Positions 23,001-32,093 of a DNA stretch of 64,000 nucleotides are shown here, one piece after another. The stretch covers positions 124,001 to 188,000 of the forward strand of contig NZ_JAATOD010000003.1 of NCBI RefSeq assembly GCF_014229645.1, in the 5' to 3' direction. The first letter of the stretch is position 1, and every line of letters starts with the position of its first letter. Origin of the DNA: Listeria swaminathanii. GTDB taxonomy: Bacteria > Bacillota > Bacilli > Lactobacillales > Listeriaceae. A program made the position numbers and the translations under genes. The notes under the pieces were generated by a model. That model ran no database searches. It saw only the letters and a list, made by a program, of their open reading frames with translations, and was not told where the DNA came from.

Positions 23001-25066
23001 AATGGATTTTGAATACATACTAAACGATTTAATTTATCATATAAATACTTGACTTCTGCACCGTTTTCATCAGTTATTTTAGAAATATTCCACATTAAAT
23101 CATAACTATATTCAATAATGTCCCCTGCTTGATTTTTCAGTTGACTTATTTTGTTTAATTCGTTATATTCTGCTGAGATAACTTCCCCATTAAAATCCTC
23201 AATTTTAGTTATTTTATCCGCAAGATTATAAGTATAATTTCTCGTATTTTCACTTGCATTTTCTACTTGTACAATGCGGTTAGATGTATCATACTTATAT
23301 TTTGTTTCATTTCCATTTCCATCAATAGATTTTATAACACGATTTAGTTTATCATACTCATACTCCGTTTTAGCACCCATTTCATTTTTTAAGCAAATCA
23401 CATTCCCCTTTCTATCCCGAGTAAATTCCAACTTGCTCCCATCTGCTTTAATATACTTAGCAATTTTACCTTTACTATCATATTCTATGTTTATTACTCG
23501 TCCTATCCCATCCGTACTGGAAATTAACTTTCCTTTTCCGTTATATAAAAAGGTTCTTTCTTCTCCATTCTCTATTACTTTGGTTATTTTATTTCTATCA
23601 TTATAATATATTTCTACATCATCACCAATTGGTTTTATGATAGTTGTTAAATCACCAAATTCGTCATAGTTATATTTTGTCACGTTCCCATTTTTATCTA
23701 CTTCTTTCACTTTGTCACCTTGTTCATTAAAGGATCTCACTATCCTCCCGTCCTCATAAATGATCTCTGTATTTCGAAAAGCGTCATCATGAATATATTC
23801 TACTTTGTTTCCGTTTTGTTCCGTAAGAATGATTTTTTGCTCATCATCAACATATTCATATGACATTTCTCCACCATCTGGAAAAAATTGTTTTACAGTT
23901 CTCCCTTCACTATCAAAAATATTTTGTACACTCTTCGTACCTATTGGATTGATAATACCTCTCAACTTATTAAATTGGTCATACTCAAATTTGTAAGATT
24001 GTCCTAAATTATTCTCTACTTTTACCAGGTTTCCTTCTTCATAAGAATATTTAACTTCTCTCCCACTATTATCTTTCACAAGAATCAATCTACTCTCATC
24101 ATACGAAAAATAAAAAGCTACTTCTCTATTTCTAACCTTTTCTAAAGATCCATCCTTATCATAACTTAGCACAAAACGGTTTCCTGCTTTATCTTCTTTT
24201 TCTGTCCACTTACCAGACAAGTCAAATGTATATATATTACCATCTTGGCCTGTTAATATATAAACATTATCTTTTTTTACAATAGTTCCTAAATCTATTT
24301 TTTTTGCAATATATACTTCTTTGTCTTTTATAAATTCTTCCACTTTTCCATCTTCAAAAGTTACTTTTATCCTATCTTCCAATAGCTTGAATTTCATTTC
24401 AAAATTATGAATCCAATCTTTTCCCAAAGCACCAATCTGATCATTCAATGAATTATAAGATCGAACCAATTTAAGTGATGTAGCTCCATCAACAACTAAA
24501 TCCACTTTTTCATAGGCAAAATTCCCTGTCGCTAAGTTTACTGGATCACTACTATATTCAGCACTAAAAACACGTAATCCCTTTAATCCAGCTAATATAG
24601 TATCTAATTCTCCCCCTGTTTTGTCAGCCCCAGTAGCTAATCTTAAGTTATCTAACTGTGTTAAATATGCATCCAATGAGATATCTGCCATACCTGTTCT
24701 AATCGTACTTTTATATTCTTGGGCAGTATTATTTAATCGTTGAGTAATACTAGTGATTTCTTCAATTATCGACCCAGAGGCTTTATCATATCTAGGAATC
24801 TCATCGATAAGTTTTGTTAATATCTTTTCCAATTTGTTTATGCACTCTTGAAAATCAGACTTCTCAAATTTACTGTTAAGTAAAGCTTCCAAGGAATGAT
24901 TTTTTGCCTCCGCTGGAATTTCTGCTATATTAACAGAAAGGTCTCTGACCTCGTTATCCATATCTTCGCTTATATTAATTGCTGTTTTCATTAATGCTTT
25001 TGTGCTCTGTAATAATTCCTGTAGCGCTTCTATTTGAAAGACTTTATTTTGCTGTAATTTTGCCAT
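20096..25066 (-). CDS. Rhs/YD-repeat polymorphic toxin, predicted type VII secretion effector
   Basis: 1656 residues. No Sec signal peptide is present. Residues 1-170 are helical and polar, as in type VII targeting regions. 'YSSDPVNLATGNF' (about 172-184) opens the Rhs/DUF6531 shell region, followed by dozens of YD repeats of the type 'YxYDxxGN' to about 1330. The Rhs core end is intact: 'DQLGSPIRLM', 'FGFTGHQ', 'YLDATEGRFISED'. The usual autocleavage motif DPxG reads 'VDADG' (about 1433-1437), so both Asp are kept but Pro is Ala. The last about 217 residues are a separate domain with a beta-rich centre and a hydrophobic helix near the end ('VALTTTLAGGVILAFLAV'). No nuclease or ADP-ribosylation motif is seen. 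Genes for three small helical proteins precede it by 2-15 bp. Confidence 0.88.
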   Translation of the reverse strand: MAKLQQNKVFQIEALQELLQSTKALMKTAINISEDMDNEVRDLSVNIAEIPAEAKNHSLEALLNSKFEKSDFQECINKLEKILTKLIDEIPRYDKASGSIIEEITSITQRLNNTAQEYKSTIRTGMADISLDAYLTQLDNLRLATGADKTGGELDTILAGLKGLRVFSAEYSSDPVNLATGNFAYEKVDLVVDGATSLKLVRSYNSLNDQIGALGKDWIHNFEMKFKLLEDRIKVTFEDGKVEEFIKDKEVYIAKKIDLGTIVKKDNVYILTGQDGNIYTFDLSGKWTEKEDKAGNRFVLSYDKDGSLEKVRNREVAFYFSYDESRLILVKDNSGREVKYSYEEGNLVKVENNLGQSYKFEYDQFNKLRGIINPIGTKSVQNIFDSEGRTVKQFFPDGGEMSYEYVDDEQKIILTEQNGNKVEYIHDDAFRNTEIIYEDGRIVRSFNEQGDKVKEVDKNGNVTKYNYDEFGDLTTIIKPIGDDVEIYYNDRNKITKVIENGEERTFLYNGKGKLISSTDGIGRVINIEYDSKGKIAKYIKADGSKLEFTRDRKGNVICLKNEMGAKTEYEYDKLNRVIKSIDGNGNETKYKYDTSNRIVQVENASENTRNYTYNLADKITKIEDFNGEVISAEYNELNKISQLKNQAGDIIEYSYDLMWNISKITDENGAEVKYLYDKLNRLVCIQNPLNQEQKYSYDPNGNVRELTQSNGRKIQYTYDELNRRTAIQDADGAVTKYRYSNHGDIAAIEDALGNTTQFKYDNVGQMIEKVDKLGHKTVMSYTKLGKIESITYANGSVVSYSYYPGGKLKGIYLPDGNSETYEYDLNGNLSRKTNSLGHSYAYVYDELDQVIEIINPEGNVRKFCYDVVGNVTKTEDENGNITHYYYSCVGNLVRVVDALGNESRYDYNKTGQLTRVEQYGLIDAELGIVEQQKETAQVTLYEYDLLGRVTSVTDSLGNKEVLKYDEIGNVVKKQDKEGFTTSYQYSKTGNLTHIVYADKKEVAFSYNPLKQLIQIEDWLGTTTAKLDALGRPLEIKDYKEDEVRYTWGSMGERTEVSYPDGTSVSYTYNKAMKLISLAVNEEVKASYYYDSVGRLTNKVLGNGIQTDYTYNAFRRYESLIHSDREGVLDRYNYHYDAAQNKIGITKTRRDLAEDSGAFRYRYDELHRLTHVWKDDTSLAYYEYDAFGNRITSTEKQEFKQYSYNKNNQLVETIKNGEVQAFKYDKRGNLLEKRVQKQVDSMYTFDARNYLTKITQADVQSQFVYNGLGSRVERQHYGLEEQQLLTSEKMLNDYTKTNHNLLTSQTEEGNQNYFWDDETILSVMSTEKDNEQFYLEDQLGSPIRLMKNGSVQATYGYDTFGSQINKSNNTPPKFGFTGHQIEEVGNLYFAEKRYLDATEGRFISEDSMKGSIYVPKTMHAYAYCFNQPIDFVDADGAFPSVKDFQDGISNARDGVVNAWNSGVDTVKDFWNNNVVGTDTIIFDETVGNVNHTTKQHIGGNLIVYENKGNDTEGSWTINLPEIHIPFSGGTFSQGTSINLNDMSISSSINSSGKNGETASLGYTVDLNGIKSNVGSGINTETGLSDMYTYSEDFLRWEDVPMKEIAVALTTTLAGGVILAFLAVDDATVIGTLDDAAIPVVIKQIIEAWMKVGVACAV

Positions 25067-25068
25067 GC

Positions 25069-25371
25069 TTACTTCCTCCTTTTTTCATACATTTGCCCTA
25101 TTTTTTTATCTGTTTCTTGGTAACTTGTTGTCGACTCTTCAATAAATTTTGCTACTCTAATCAAAAGTTTTATAGTAGACTCTAGGCTTCTTTGTTCTTC
25201 ACCCATTTGCTGTAAAAACTTCTCTTTGAATTCTCCTTCTGACTCTATAAACTGGTTTTTCATGTTGTTATAATCACTCAACATCTTATTTTGATTTTGC
25301 ATTAGAGACGTTACTATTGCTTGGGTCTTTTGTGTAACCTCCGTTGTGTTGATATTAGTTCCATTAGCCAA
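25069..25371 (-). CDS. Short helical protein (WXG100/Lap-like), partner of the Rhs toxin
   Basis: 100 residues, almost entirely helical and charged, with TTG start after GGAGAG. The size fits a WXG100-type helical hairpin, but no W-x-G turn is present. The family resemblance is to the small helical proteins encoded before LXG toxins (Lap or DUF3130-like), which bind the toxin N-terminus and help targeting. It ends 2 bp before the Rhs start, which argues for stoichiometric co-expression. Confidence 0.7.
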   Translation of the reverse strand: MANGTNINTTEVTQKTQAIVTSLMQNQNKMLSDYNNMKNQFIESEGEFKEKFLQQMGEEQRSLESTIKLLIRVAKFIEESTTSYQETDKKIGQMYEKRRK

Positions 25372-25385
25372 TATAGTTCACTCTC

Positions 25386-25676
25386 CTAACAAATCGTGTC
25401 ACAATTTGAAATTATTTCTATAAAAGATGAAATACTCGTTTCACTAGATTCAAAGACTTGCTCAAACCCATCAATTAAATCTGAATCTATTACACTCAGT
25501 AACTCGGTTATTTTAGGACTTAAATCATTCACTTGAAAACAGCCATCTTTAGCAACTAATTTCTTTATTTCCTTACACTGCTTAGATAAATCACTTATAA
25601 TTTGTTTATGTGTTTCAGATAATTTTTGAGAAATTTTATTATACTCATCTTGTTGCAAATTCACTTCTTTACTCAA
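25386..25676 (-). CDS. Short helical protein, type VII cargo partner
   Basis: 96 residues with TTG start and a strong RBS (AAGGAGG). Helical throughout, with cysteines at about 33, 46, 91 and 96 ('SNCDTIC' at the end). It resembles the short YwqI/DUF5344-like proteins of Bacillus LXG operons in size and place only. It lies 12 bp after its upstream neighbour and 14 bp before the next gene. Confidence 0.65.
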   Translation of the reverse strand: MSKEVNLQQDEYNKISQKLSETHKQIISDLSKQCKEIKKLVAKDGCFQVNDLSPKITELLSVIDSDLIDGFEQVFESSETSISSFIEIISNCDTIC

Positions 25677-25688
25677 GTTATTTCCTCC

Positions 25689-26081
25689 TTACAAATTAGC
25701 AATTTTATTATTTATACTATTAATGTCTACGTTAATTATTGATTGTAACGATTGTAACGATTGAATTTGCTGGTTTACTTCATTACAAATTTCTTTAGCT
25801 TTTGTAATATTATCATCCATTACTTTAACACTCTCTGGAAATTCTTTGGATAACTCTCTGGCAACTACCCCCTCAAATACATTTTGAACAAATATTTCAC
25901 CTGTTATTCCTGTATATACTTTTGACTTATGAGTTTCCCAATCTCTAATTTTAGCCTCTAAATTAGTATGCGCTTTTTTTAAATCCGCTATACATGATCC
26001 GCATGTAGAAGATTTAGCATTTAGCCTTCTTTTTTTACTTTCATATATACTTTTTTGTTGTTTTTTCATCTGTTCATCCAA
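25689..26081 (-). CDS. Coiled-coil protein (YwqH/DUF5082-like), type VII cargo partner
   Basis: 130 residues with TTG start. The N-terminus is a Lys-rich helix with 'STCGSCIADLKKAH', and a long coiled coil ends the protein ('QSLQSLQSIINVDINSINN'). Size, coiled-coil layout and place before a toxin match the YwqH/DUF5082 family of Bacillus LXG operons. It follows essC by 24 bp and opens the cargo module. Confidence 0.65.
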   Translation of the reverse strand: MDEQMKKQQKSIYESKKRRLNAKSSTCGSCIADLKKAHTNLEAKIRDWETHKSKVYTGITGEIFVQNVFEGVVARELSKEFPESVKVMDDNITKAKEICNEVNQQIQSLQSLQSIINVDINSINNKIANL

Positions 26082-26105
26082 ACTTGACTCCTCCTAACAA
26101 TGTTG

Positions 26106-29100
26106 TTATACTCCTATTTTCACTTTTTGAGGTTGATTATTGGTAATTAAATATACTTCTCCTTTTCTCAATTGCTGTTCCTGTACTATTCTATTTATGG
26201 TACTAAATACTGTCTGATCTGTAACACGCATTGCTAAGATTACTAATTTACTCTCTTTGACTTTATTTGCTAAATCTCCATAAGCTTTACCGATGATGCC
26301 TATCTCATTTCCTATAACAAACCAAATGCCTGTCTTTCCTTCTTGTTTCAATAGTTCTAATAGTTGCCCTTGTGTCCTGGTAGATAAATCATTTTGTATT
26401 TGTATGAAACCGTTGAAAATAATACATTTTGCCGTATATTTTTTATAAAACTCTATTGGGCTACTTTGTCCGTTAGACTGCTGAATTTCCTCTTGGAATG
26501 CAGCTTCTCTATCTTTATAATCATCATATATATCCTCTATAAATGTTTCTACTGATTCGATATCAGTTATATAATCACTTACATTATCATTGATACTGAT
26601 TAATTCCATTGCTTTTTGATCAATAACTGTGGTTTCTACATCTCTTTTTTTAGTTAAAATGTTAATAATCGAATTCAACTTTTCAATTAATCCTTGAGAT
26701 GTAGTTGTAACGACAACAAGATTTTGCTTATATAACGCAACTTTCACAGCTTCTGCATATTCAAAATCAATTCCTATTGGGAGCTCTCCATATATATCTA
26801 AATATTCCTTTGTTTTATCCATGTTCAAGAATTGTTTTATAGAAAACTCCTCTGGAACCATTGGAATAGAGATTGGAAGGCTTCCTTTCCATAAATTCCT
26901 CATAACTTGACTTTCTTTTTGTACCTTATCAATAATTTCTAACGTATCAGAACCAACAACAGGTAATGCTGCTTGGAAAGATGTCGGATCTTCTATTTTA
27001 ACCAACCCTCTTCCTGGAATCTCTTCAATTTTCAAATCCGTTCGTCCCACAATACTTTTTGCTTCATTTTGATCTATTAAATAAAGCGAAATTTGATTCT
27101 TTATGTTTGCCAATACTTGAACTCGTATAGCACTTTGACGAACAGCACTAGTAACCAGATGTATTCCGACCCCTGCACCTTCTCGGGCAATTTGTGCCAC
27201 TATTTTCTCAAGAGTATCTTTATAATCCGCTTGAGAAATGGAATCATACGCATCGATTACCAATAAAATGCTTGGTATTTCTTCACCACTTGCTCGTTCG
27301 TACATGGATATATTAGCAACTCCGTATTGACTCAATTTTTGTTTTCTAATTTTTAATTCTTGATATAAGCGACGAATAAGTTTACCAATCTTAATTTCTT
27401 CATCTACCATAATCGTATCAGCAACATGTGGTAATTTTTTCAATGGCAATAATCCGTTTGTTCCTAAATCTAGTAAATAAATATGCAATCTTTCTGGGTT
27501 ATGCTGTCTTGCTAAGTCCATTGTTAGGGATTGCAGGAAAGTCGATTTCCCGAAACCTGGACTAGAGAATACAGCTAAATGCCCATCTTTTGCCAAATCA
27601 ATTGTTAATGGCTCTTGCGCTTGCATTTGTGGTATGTCTAAAAAGCCAATTGTTGCTTGAAGCGGTTGTTTCTCGGCGCTCCATAGCTCTTCAGTATTCA
27701 CTTGATGTAATTTAGGTAAGAAAATTTGTTCCTCAAGCGGTGGCAACCAAGGTCTCGGCAACGCCTCAATCCCAGAAGCTTCCGTATACTCATGAATATG
27801 ATCAATAACCGCGTCTAACTCACTCGGCAATTTCGTCAAATCATCCTTCTTATCTAATCCACTCAAATCCTCCGTCAAAATATCATACTGACCCAAGTCA
27901 TTAATCGCATAAATGGTTGTATCAATATAATCCGTGCTTTCCTTATCCGGCACGTAATCCGCGCCACTCCACGCACTTTGGAACAATTCGTAAATCTCAT
28001 TATTACCAACTTGCAAGTACGAACGACCTGGTAGTGTGATTTCTGCTGCGTCTGGTGTTTTCAAAATTTCGTTTGAATCGCTGGCGTTTTGTACTTTTAG
28101 GGCCAGTTTGAATTTGGAGTTGGACCAGATTTGGTCATCCACGACGCCGCTTGGTTTTTGGGTTGCTAGGATTAAATGGATACCTAGGGAACGACCGATA
28201 CGTGCTGTCGAAACGAGTTCTTTCATGAATTCTGGTTGTTCTGATTTCAACTCGGCGAACTCATCTGAAATAAGGAATAAATGCGGCATTGGTTCGGTCG
28301 CTTTTCCTTGTTTGTATAGTTTTTGGTATTGGTTGATGTGGTTGACATCGTGCTCGCCAAATAACCGTTGCCTTTTTTGCAATTCGGCTTTGATGGAAGC
28401 TAGTGCACGCATCGATTGCGCGCCGTCCAAGTTTGTAATTGTTCCAAGTAAATGTGGCATATTTTTAAATAAGTTCGCCATTCCGCCGCCCTTATAGTCA
28501 ATCAGCAAGAATGCGACTTCATATGGGTGGAAATTGACGCCCAGTGAGATAATGTACGACTGAATGATTTCTGATTTACCAGAACCAGTTGTTCCGGCTA
28601 CCAAACCATGCGGCCCGTGAGCTTTTTCATGTAAATTCAGTTGAACGATATCGTCTTTTCCGCGCAAGCCAAGTGGTACAGCAAGACTCTTATAGGTTTC
28701 ATTTTTCGCCCAGCGGCCGGCAATATTTAGCTCTTCAACGCGCTCCACGCCGTACATTTCAAGGAAAGTAACGGATTCTGGAATCGAGTTTTTCAAGTTT
28801 TGAAGATGGTTCAACGGCGCAAGGGCACGGCTGATTACTTCTTTGTCAAAATCTGCTGGCAAATGGTCTGGGACAAATGCTCGGTTTACAAGGTCGCCTT
28901 GCTCCAAAATAATGTTCCCGCTCTTCGCGTCACGAATATCTACGACCGTCTTCACGTGTTCAGGCAAGCTCTCCATTACGTCCTGTACGAACACTAAAGA
29001 AACACCTAGTTCGCTTGGATCTTCATTGAAGAATTCCATAACTGTGTGATCGAGTACTAATTTTTCGTCGGTAATTAAAACCACATAATGTGGCGTGAAA

Positions 29101-30593
29101 TATAATTTTTCTTGTTTGCTTGCTTGTTCAGTAAGCGCTTGTTTACGCTCTTTTAAAATTTGATAAAGCGAGTTCAACACTTGATCGCGCGAACGTTCGT
29201 GATAAACAAATCCACGTACATTCACATCACGCATATTCGCATGCGGCAACCAGCGCATCCAGTCCCAATCCGCCTTTTCTTCTTCTGGGAAAATGGTAAT
29301 AAATTGCAAATCGTAATAACTATGGAAAAGGGAAGTTTGCATTACTAACATTTGAAGTTGCTCTAGAACTAAACGGCGCGGCCCAATGTAACCAACTGGT
29401 CCGTGCATTAAATCTGTCGCTACTGGAACTTCATTGATAGATAAATATTGTCCTTTGATTTTCACAGCTTCTTCGACAAGTTCATCTTTTTCTTGGCTAA
29501 ACTCTTCTTGTTGGAATTCCACGGAAAAGCTACTTGCTTCGTCGCCGCGGCCAACTCGGAAAGTCAGGAAATCGTGGTGGAACATTGTTTTTTCATAAAT
29601 ACGTGAATCTACTCGTAGCGCCATTTTCTCAAGCTCCACTGCATCTGGATAGTGATACGTTAAGGCGTGTCGTTGTTTTTCGCTTGTTTCGTGTAGTTCT
29701 TTTGTTTTCCGTTTTAAATACAAATCATAGCTTTCCACTCGTTGTTTCGAGTCGATTTTGTATTTTTTGCGTGATTTTACGTAGTTAATAATCGCCATTG
29801 TGATTGTCACAGCTGACATTGCGATGGTCATGATAATATAAAGTCCACGTGGTTGGAAAATGGAAATCATTACCGTAATCGCAACCATAATCAGTGGTGG
29901 TAAAATAATTTTAATTAAGCCGTCTGTTGGTTTTGAGGGCTTGCTTGACGGTTTCGCCATGCTAATTTTTTCTTCTGGCGCACGGTAAATAATCCGCGGT
30001 GAACGGTGGTAATCTGGATAGTCTTCACCAAAAGAATTATCCGCAGCAAATAAAGGCGCTAATTTGCTCGTCACACGATTTTTCACAGCTAGCACACTAA
30101 TATCTTCTTTTCCGATTGTAATCGTCACACCGTCCGTATAAAGCTGGTCACCCGGCTCTAATGTGCAATCTTGCGTTACTAAAGAAAAGTTATGATAAAT
30201 TTCGCCATTTAACACTTGCAGTTTAAACAGATCTTCTTTGGCACCACGTAAAAGTAAGAAGTCTGACTTTGTATCATCTATCGTGACATCATTTTCAGTT
30301 CCGGCGCCAAATGCCACAGAAATATTCGTTACGACATCATATACTTGCGTGTGTAAATCTTGGCACAGGTAAAATGCTAATTTGTCTACGTTCACAGCTT
30401 GGTTCGTTTGGAGTGCAGTCGCGCCCGCATTCCAAACTCCTTCGCCGTATTTAACTTCAATCGACTCCGCCAGTTCTGGGTAAGTGATTTCGTGTTCGAT
30501 TGTATTACCAATTGTCACGACTCTTTCAGGGGACAAGTGGTGTTTATGACATTGCTGCCCGTTACTAACAATTAATAAAGCCTCTCTATTCAT
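26106..30593 (-). CDS. essC: Type VII secretion ATPase EssC
   Basis: 1495 residues. Two FHA-like domains occupy about 1-190, two membrane helices about 225-270, and FtsK/SpoIIIE-type ATPase domains follow. Walker A of domain 1 is 'GTTGSGKSEI' (near 670) and of domain 2 'SSPGFGKSTFL' (near 1015). The third domain (from about 1290) has no intact P-loop ('VVVTTTSQGLIEK'). EssC is the motor of the secretion channel. Its C-terminal domain is known to vary between strains and to match the encoded substrates; here it is followed directly by the Rhs cargo module. The gene looks intact. Confidence 0.95.
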   Translation of the reverse strand: MNREALLIVSNGQQCHKHHLSPERVVTIGNTIEHEITYPELAESIEVKYGEGVWNAGATALQTNQAVNVDKLAFYLCQDLHTQVYDVVTNISVAFGAGTENDVTIDDTKSDFLLLRGAKEDLFKLQVLNGEIYHNFSLVTQDCTLEPGDQLYTDGVTITIGKEDISVLAVKNRVTSKLAPLFAADNSFGEDYPDYHRSPRIIYRAPEEKISMAKPSSKPSKPTDGLIKIILPPLIMVAITVMISIFQPRGLYIIMTIAMSAVTITMAIINYVKSRKKYKIDSKQRVESYDLYLKRKTKELHETSEKQRHALTYHYPDAVELEKMALRVDSRIYEKTMFHHDFLTFRVGRGDEASSFSVEFQQEEFSQEKDELVEEAVKIKGQYLSINEVPVATDLMHGPVGYIGPRRLVLEQLQMLVMQTSLFHSYYDLQFITIFPEEEKADWDWMRWLPHANMRDVNVRGFVYHERSRDQVLNSLYQILKERKQALTEQASKQEKLYFTPHYVVLITDEKLVLDHTVMEFFNEDPSELGVSLVFVQDVMESLPEHVKTVVDIRDAKSGNIILEQGDLVNRAFVPDHLPADFDKEVISRALAPLNHLQNLKNSIPESVTFLEMYGVERVEELNIAGRWAKNETYKSLAVPLGLRGKDDIVQLNLHEKAHGPHGLVAGTTGSGKSEIIQSYIISLGVNFHPYEVAFLLIDYKGGGMANLFKNMPHLLGTITNLDGAQSMRALASIKAELQKRQRLFGEHDVNHINQYQKLYKQGKATEPMPHLFLISDEFAELKSEQPEFMKELVSTARIGRSLGIHLILATQKPSGVVDDQIWSNSKFKLALKVQNASDSNEILKTPDAAEITLPGRSYLQVGNNEIYELFQSAWSGADYVPDKESTDYIDTTIYAINDLGQYDILTEDLSGLDKKDDLTKLPSELDAVIDHIHEYTEASGIEALPRPWLPPLEEQIFLPKLHQVNTEELWSAEKQPLQATIGFLDIPQMQAQEPLTIDLAKDGHLAVFSSPGFGKSTFLQSLTMDLARQHNPERLHIYLLDLGTNGLLPLKKLPHVADTIMVDEEIKIGKLIRRLYQELKIRKQKLSQYGVANISMYERASGEEIPSILLVIDAYDSISQADYKDTLEKIVAQIAREGAGVGIHLVTSAVRQSAIRVQVLANIKNQISLYLIDQNEAKSIVGRTDLKIEEIPGRGLVKIEDPTSFQAALPVVGSDTLEIIDKVQKESQVMRNLWKGSLPISIPMVPEEFSIKQFLNMDKTKEYLDIYGELPIGIDFEYAEAVKVALYKQNLVVVTTTSQGLIEKLNSIINILTKKRDVETTVIDQKAMELISINDNVSDYITDIESVETFIEDIYDDYKDREAAFQEEIQQSNGQSSPIEFYKKYTAKCIIFNGFIQIQNDLSTRTQGQLLELLKQEGKTGIWFVIGNEIGIIGKAYGDLANKVKESKLVILAMRVTDQTVFSTINRIVQEQQLRKGEVYLITNNQPQKVKIGV

Positions 30594-30606
30594 GGTTCAT
30601 TCTCCC

Positions 30607-31803
30607 TTATTTTGTTTCTGTATTTGTTGTTGCATCTTCAGTTGTTGTTTTTTCGTTTACTTTTTCATCGTATTCTTTTAAGCTATCTTCTAATGTTTTT
30701 AGTTTTTCTACTTTCTCATCACCGCTTAGTTTTGTATCACTTTGTACTTGTTCAATTTGTTTTGTTAAACTGTACATCGCAAGCGTTGGATCATCTAAAA
30801 GTTTGGCAATATCAAGTGATTCTTTAAATTCGCCACGGCCATTATAAATCCAATAAAGTAAGTTTTTCGCATCAGATTTTAAGCTGATTGTGTTCATAAT
30901 ATTTTCTTTCTTTTTATCGCTCATTTTTTCGCCGTTAACGTAAGCATATGCTAGTTCGTATTGTACGGATTGAGGCATTTTTTCTGGGTCAACGTTTTCT
31001 AGACCTGTGATTACTTTATCGTAGTCGGTTTTCAGGAAATTCTCGTTTGCTGTTAGTAAATCGTTTTGCAGTGGTACTTTAACGAAGGCAAAATAAGTTA
31101 CTGGGACTGCAAGTAAAATAGCTACAATTATAAAACCGACAGCCAATCCGCGGAAAGTTCCGTATTTTTTCTTCGGTACGCTTGCCATATTTTTTTGAGC
31201 AGCCGCATGTTCTTTCACGTAAGCTTCTTCTAAAATATCGGCAATATCTTGAATCGTTTTCGCATCCAAAATACTCTTCTCAAATTGCGTTCCTCTTGCA
31301 CCTGTTAGCGAACCATTGTACAAGTTTTCAAAAGAAAATTTCTTAGAAAACATCGCAATAACGAAGCATTGGTATTGTTTAAAAAACGCTTCTTCAGTTA
31401 ATTCATATGGCGGTAAAATATTTTTAATACCGCGATGAACAATATTTGGTACTAGGTTAATATCGAAAATCAAATTATCTGGGTGTAAAAAGAACGTATA
31501 GCGCGTATTTAATAATTCACTTAAATCAGCAATATTGCGTAGTGCGCGTAGTTTGTCTTCACGTTCCATTTTCCGAATTTGTTCAAATCCGTAAGTGCGT
31601 TTGTCAATCTCATAAGAAATTGTATAAGAATCGCTATCACTCGAAATTTTTGCAGGTGTAAAATGTGTTGCAGGTTTTTCTAATAGTTCTAATTGCGCCA
31701 GTTCTTTGGCGTGTGTTTTTGATTTCGGGAACGTAATGCTCCAAACTAAATCCTCATAAGTAAAATCGTAAGCTGTTCCATCCATTTCTGTTGTCTTATT
31801 CAT
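30607..31803 (-). CDS. essB: Type VII secretion protein EssB (YukC family)
   Basis: About 398 residues from the ATG at 31803 ('MNKTTEMDG'). An ATG 9 nt earlier sits only 1 nt after GGAG and is less likely. The N-terminal half is the pseudokinase-like YukC domain. One membrane helix lies near 218-240 ('GFIIVAILLAVPVTYFAFV'), followed by an extracytoplasmic helical domain and an acidic Glu/Thr tail. It is a core membrane component, 13 bp before essC. Confidence 0.93.
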   Translation of the reverse strand: MNKTTEMDGTAYDFTYEDLVWSITFPKSKTHAKELAQLELLEKPATHFTPAKISSDSDSYTISYEIDKRTYGFEQIRKMEREDKLRALRNIADLSELLNTRYTFFLHPDNLIFDINLVPNIVHRGIKNILPPYELTEEAFFKQYQCFVIAMFSKKFSFENLYNGSLTGARGTQFEKSILDAKTIQDIADILEEAYVKEHAAAQKNMASVPKKKYGTFRGLAVGFIIVAILLAVPVTYFAFVKVPLQNDLLTANENFLKTDYDKVITGLENVDPEKMPQSVQYELAYAYVNGEKMSDKKKENIMNTISLKSDAKNLLYWIYNGRGEFKESLDIAKLLDDPTLAMYSLTKQIEQVQSDTKLSGDEKVEKLKTLEDSLKEYDEKVNEKTTTEDATTNTETK

Positions 31804-31824
31804 CGTTTTCATTCTCCTTTTTTT

Positions 31825-32076
31825 CTATAAAATTTCTAAAATATCTCCGTCCGCAATTTGAAAATTAGTTAATTTATCGTCATCGCTTAGTAGAATTGCT
31901 TTATTCGTTGTTTTTATCGTACATTTGGACAAATCCTTATACTCGATTTTGAGCGTCTCTGCCAAATTGATAATTAGTGCTTTGATTGGTTGATGCACCG
32001 GAATTCGCAAATCATATTTACTTGCTCCCCAATTAGTGAAATCAACTGTCACATTCATATGTGTGTTTTTAGCCAT
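31825..32076 (-). CDS. esaB: Type VII accessory protein EsaB (YukD family, ubiquitin-like)
   Basis: 83 residues. The fold pattern is ubiquitin-like: 'MNVTVDFTNW', 'DLRIPVHQPIKALI', then 'DDKLTNFQIADGDILEIL'. YukD/EsaB is a small cytoplasmic component required for secretion in several Firmicutes. It lies between essA (17 bp upstream) and essB (about 21 bp downstream). Confidence 0.93.
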   Translation of the reverse strand: MAKNTHMNVTVDFTNWGASKYDLRIPVHQPIKALIINLAETLKIEYKDLSKCTIKTTNKAILLSDDDKLTNFQIADGDILEIL

Positions 32077-32093
32077 TTAAAATTCCCCGCTTT

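Noticed and set aside
20600-24500. Dense periodic repeats that could suggest a CRISPR or satellite array
   Set aside because: The periodicity is in frame and encodes YD repeats of the Rhs protein; there are no identical direct repeats with unique spacers.
28036-28497. 153-codon plus-strand frame inside essC
   Set aside because: Antisense shadow of the conserved ATPase domain.
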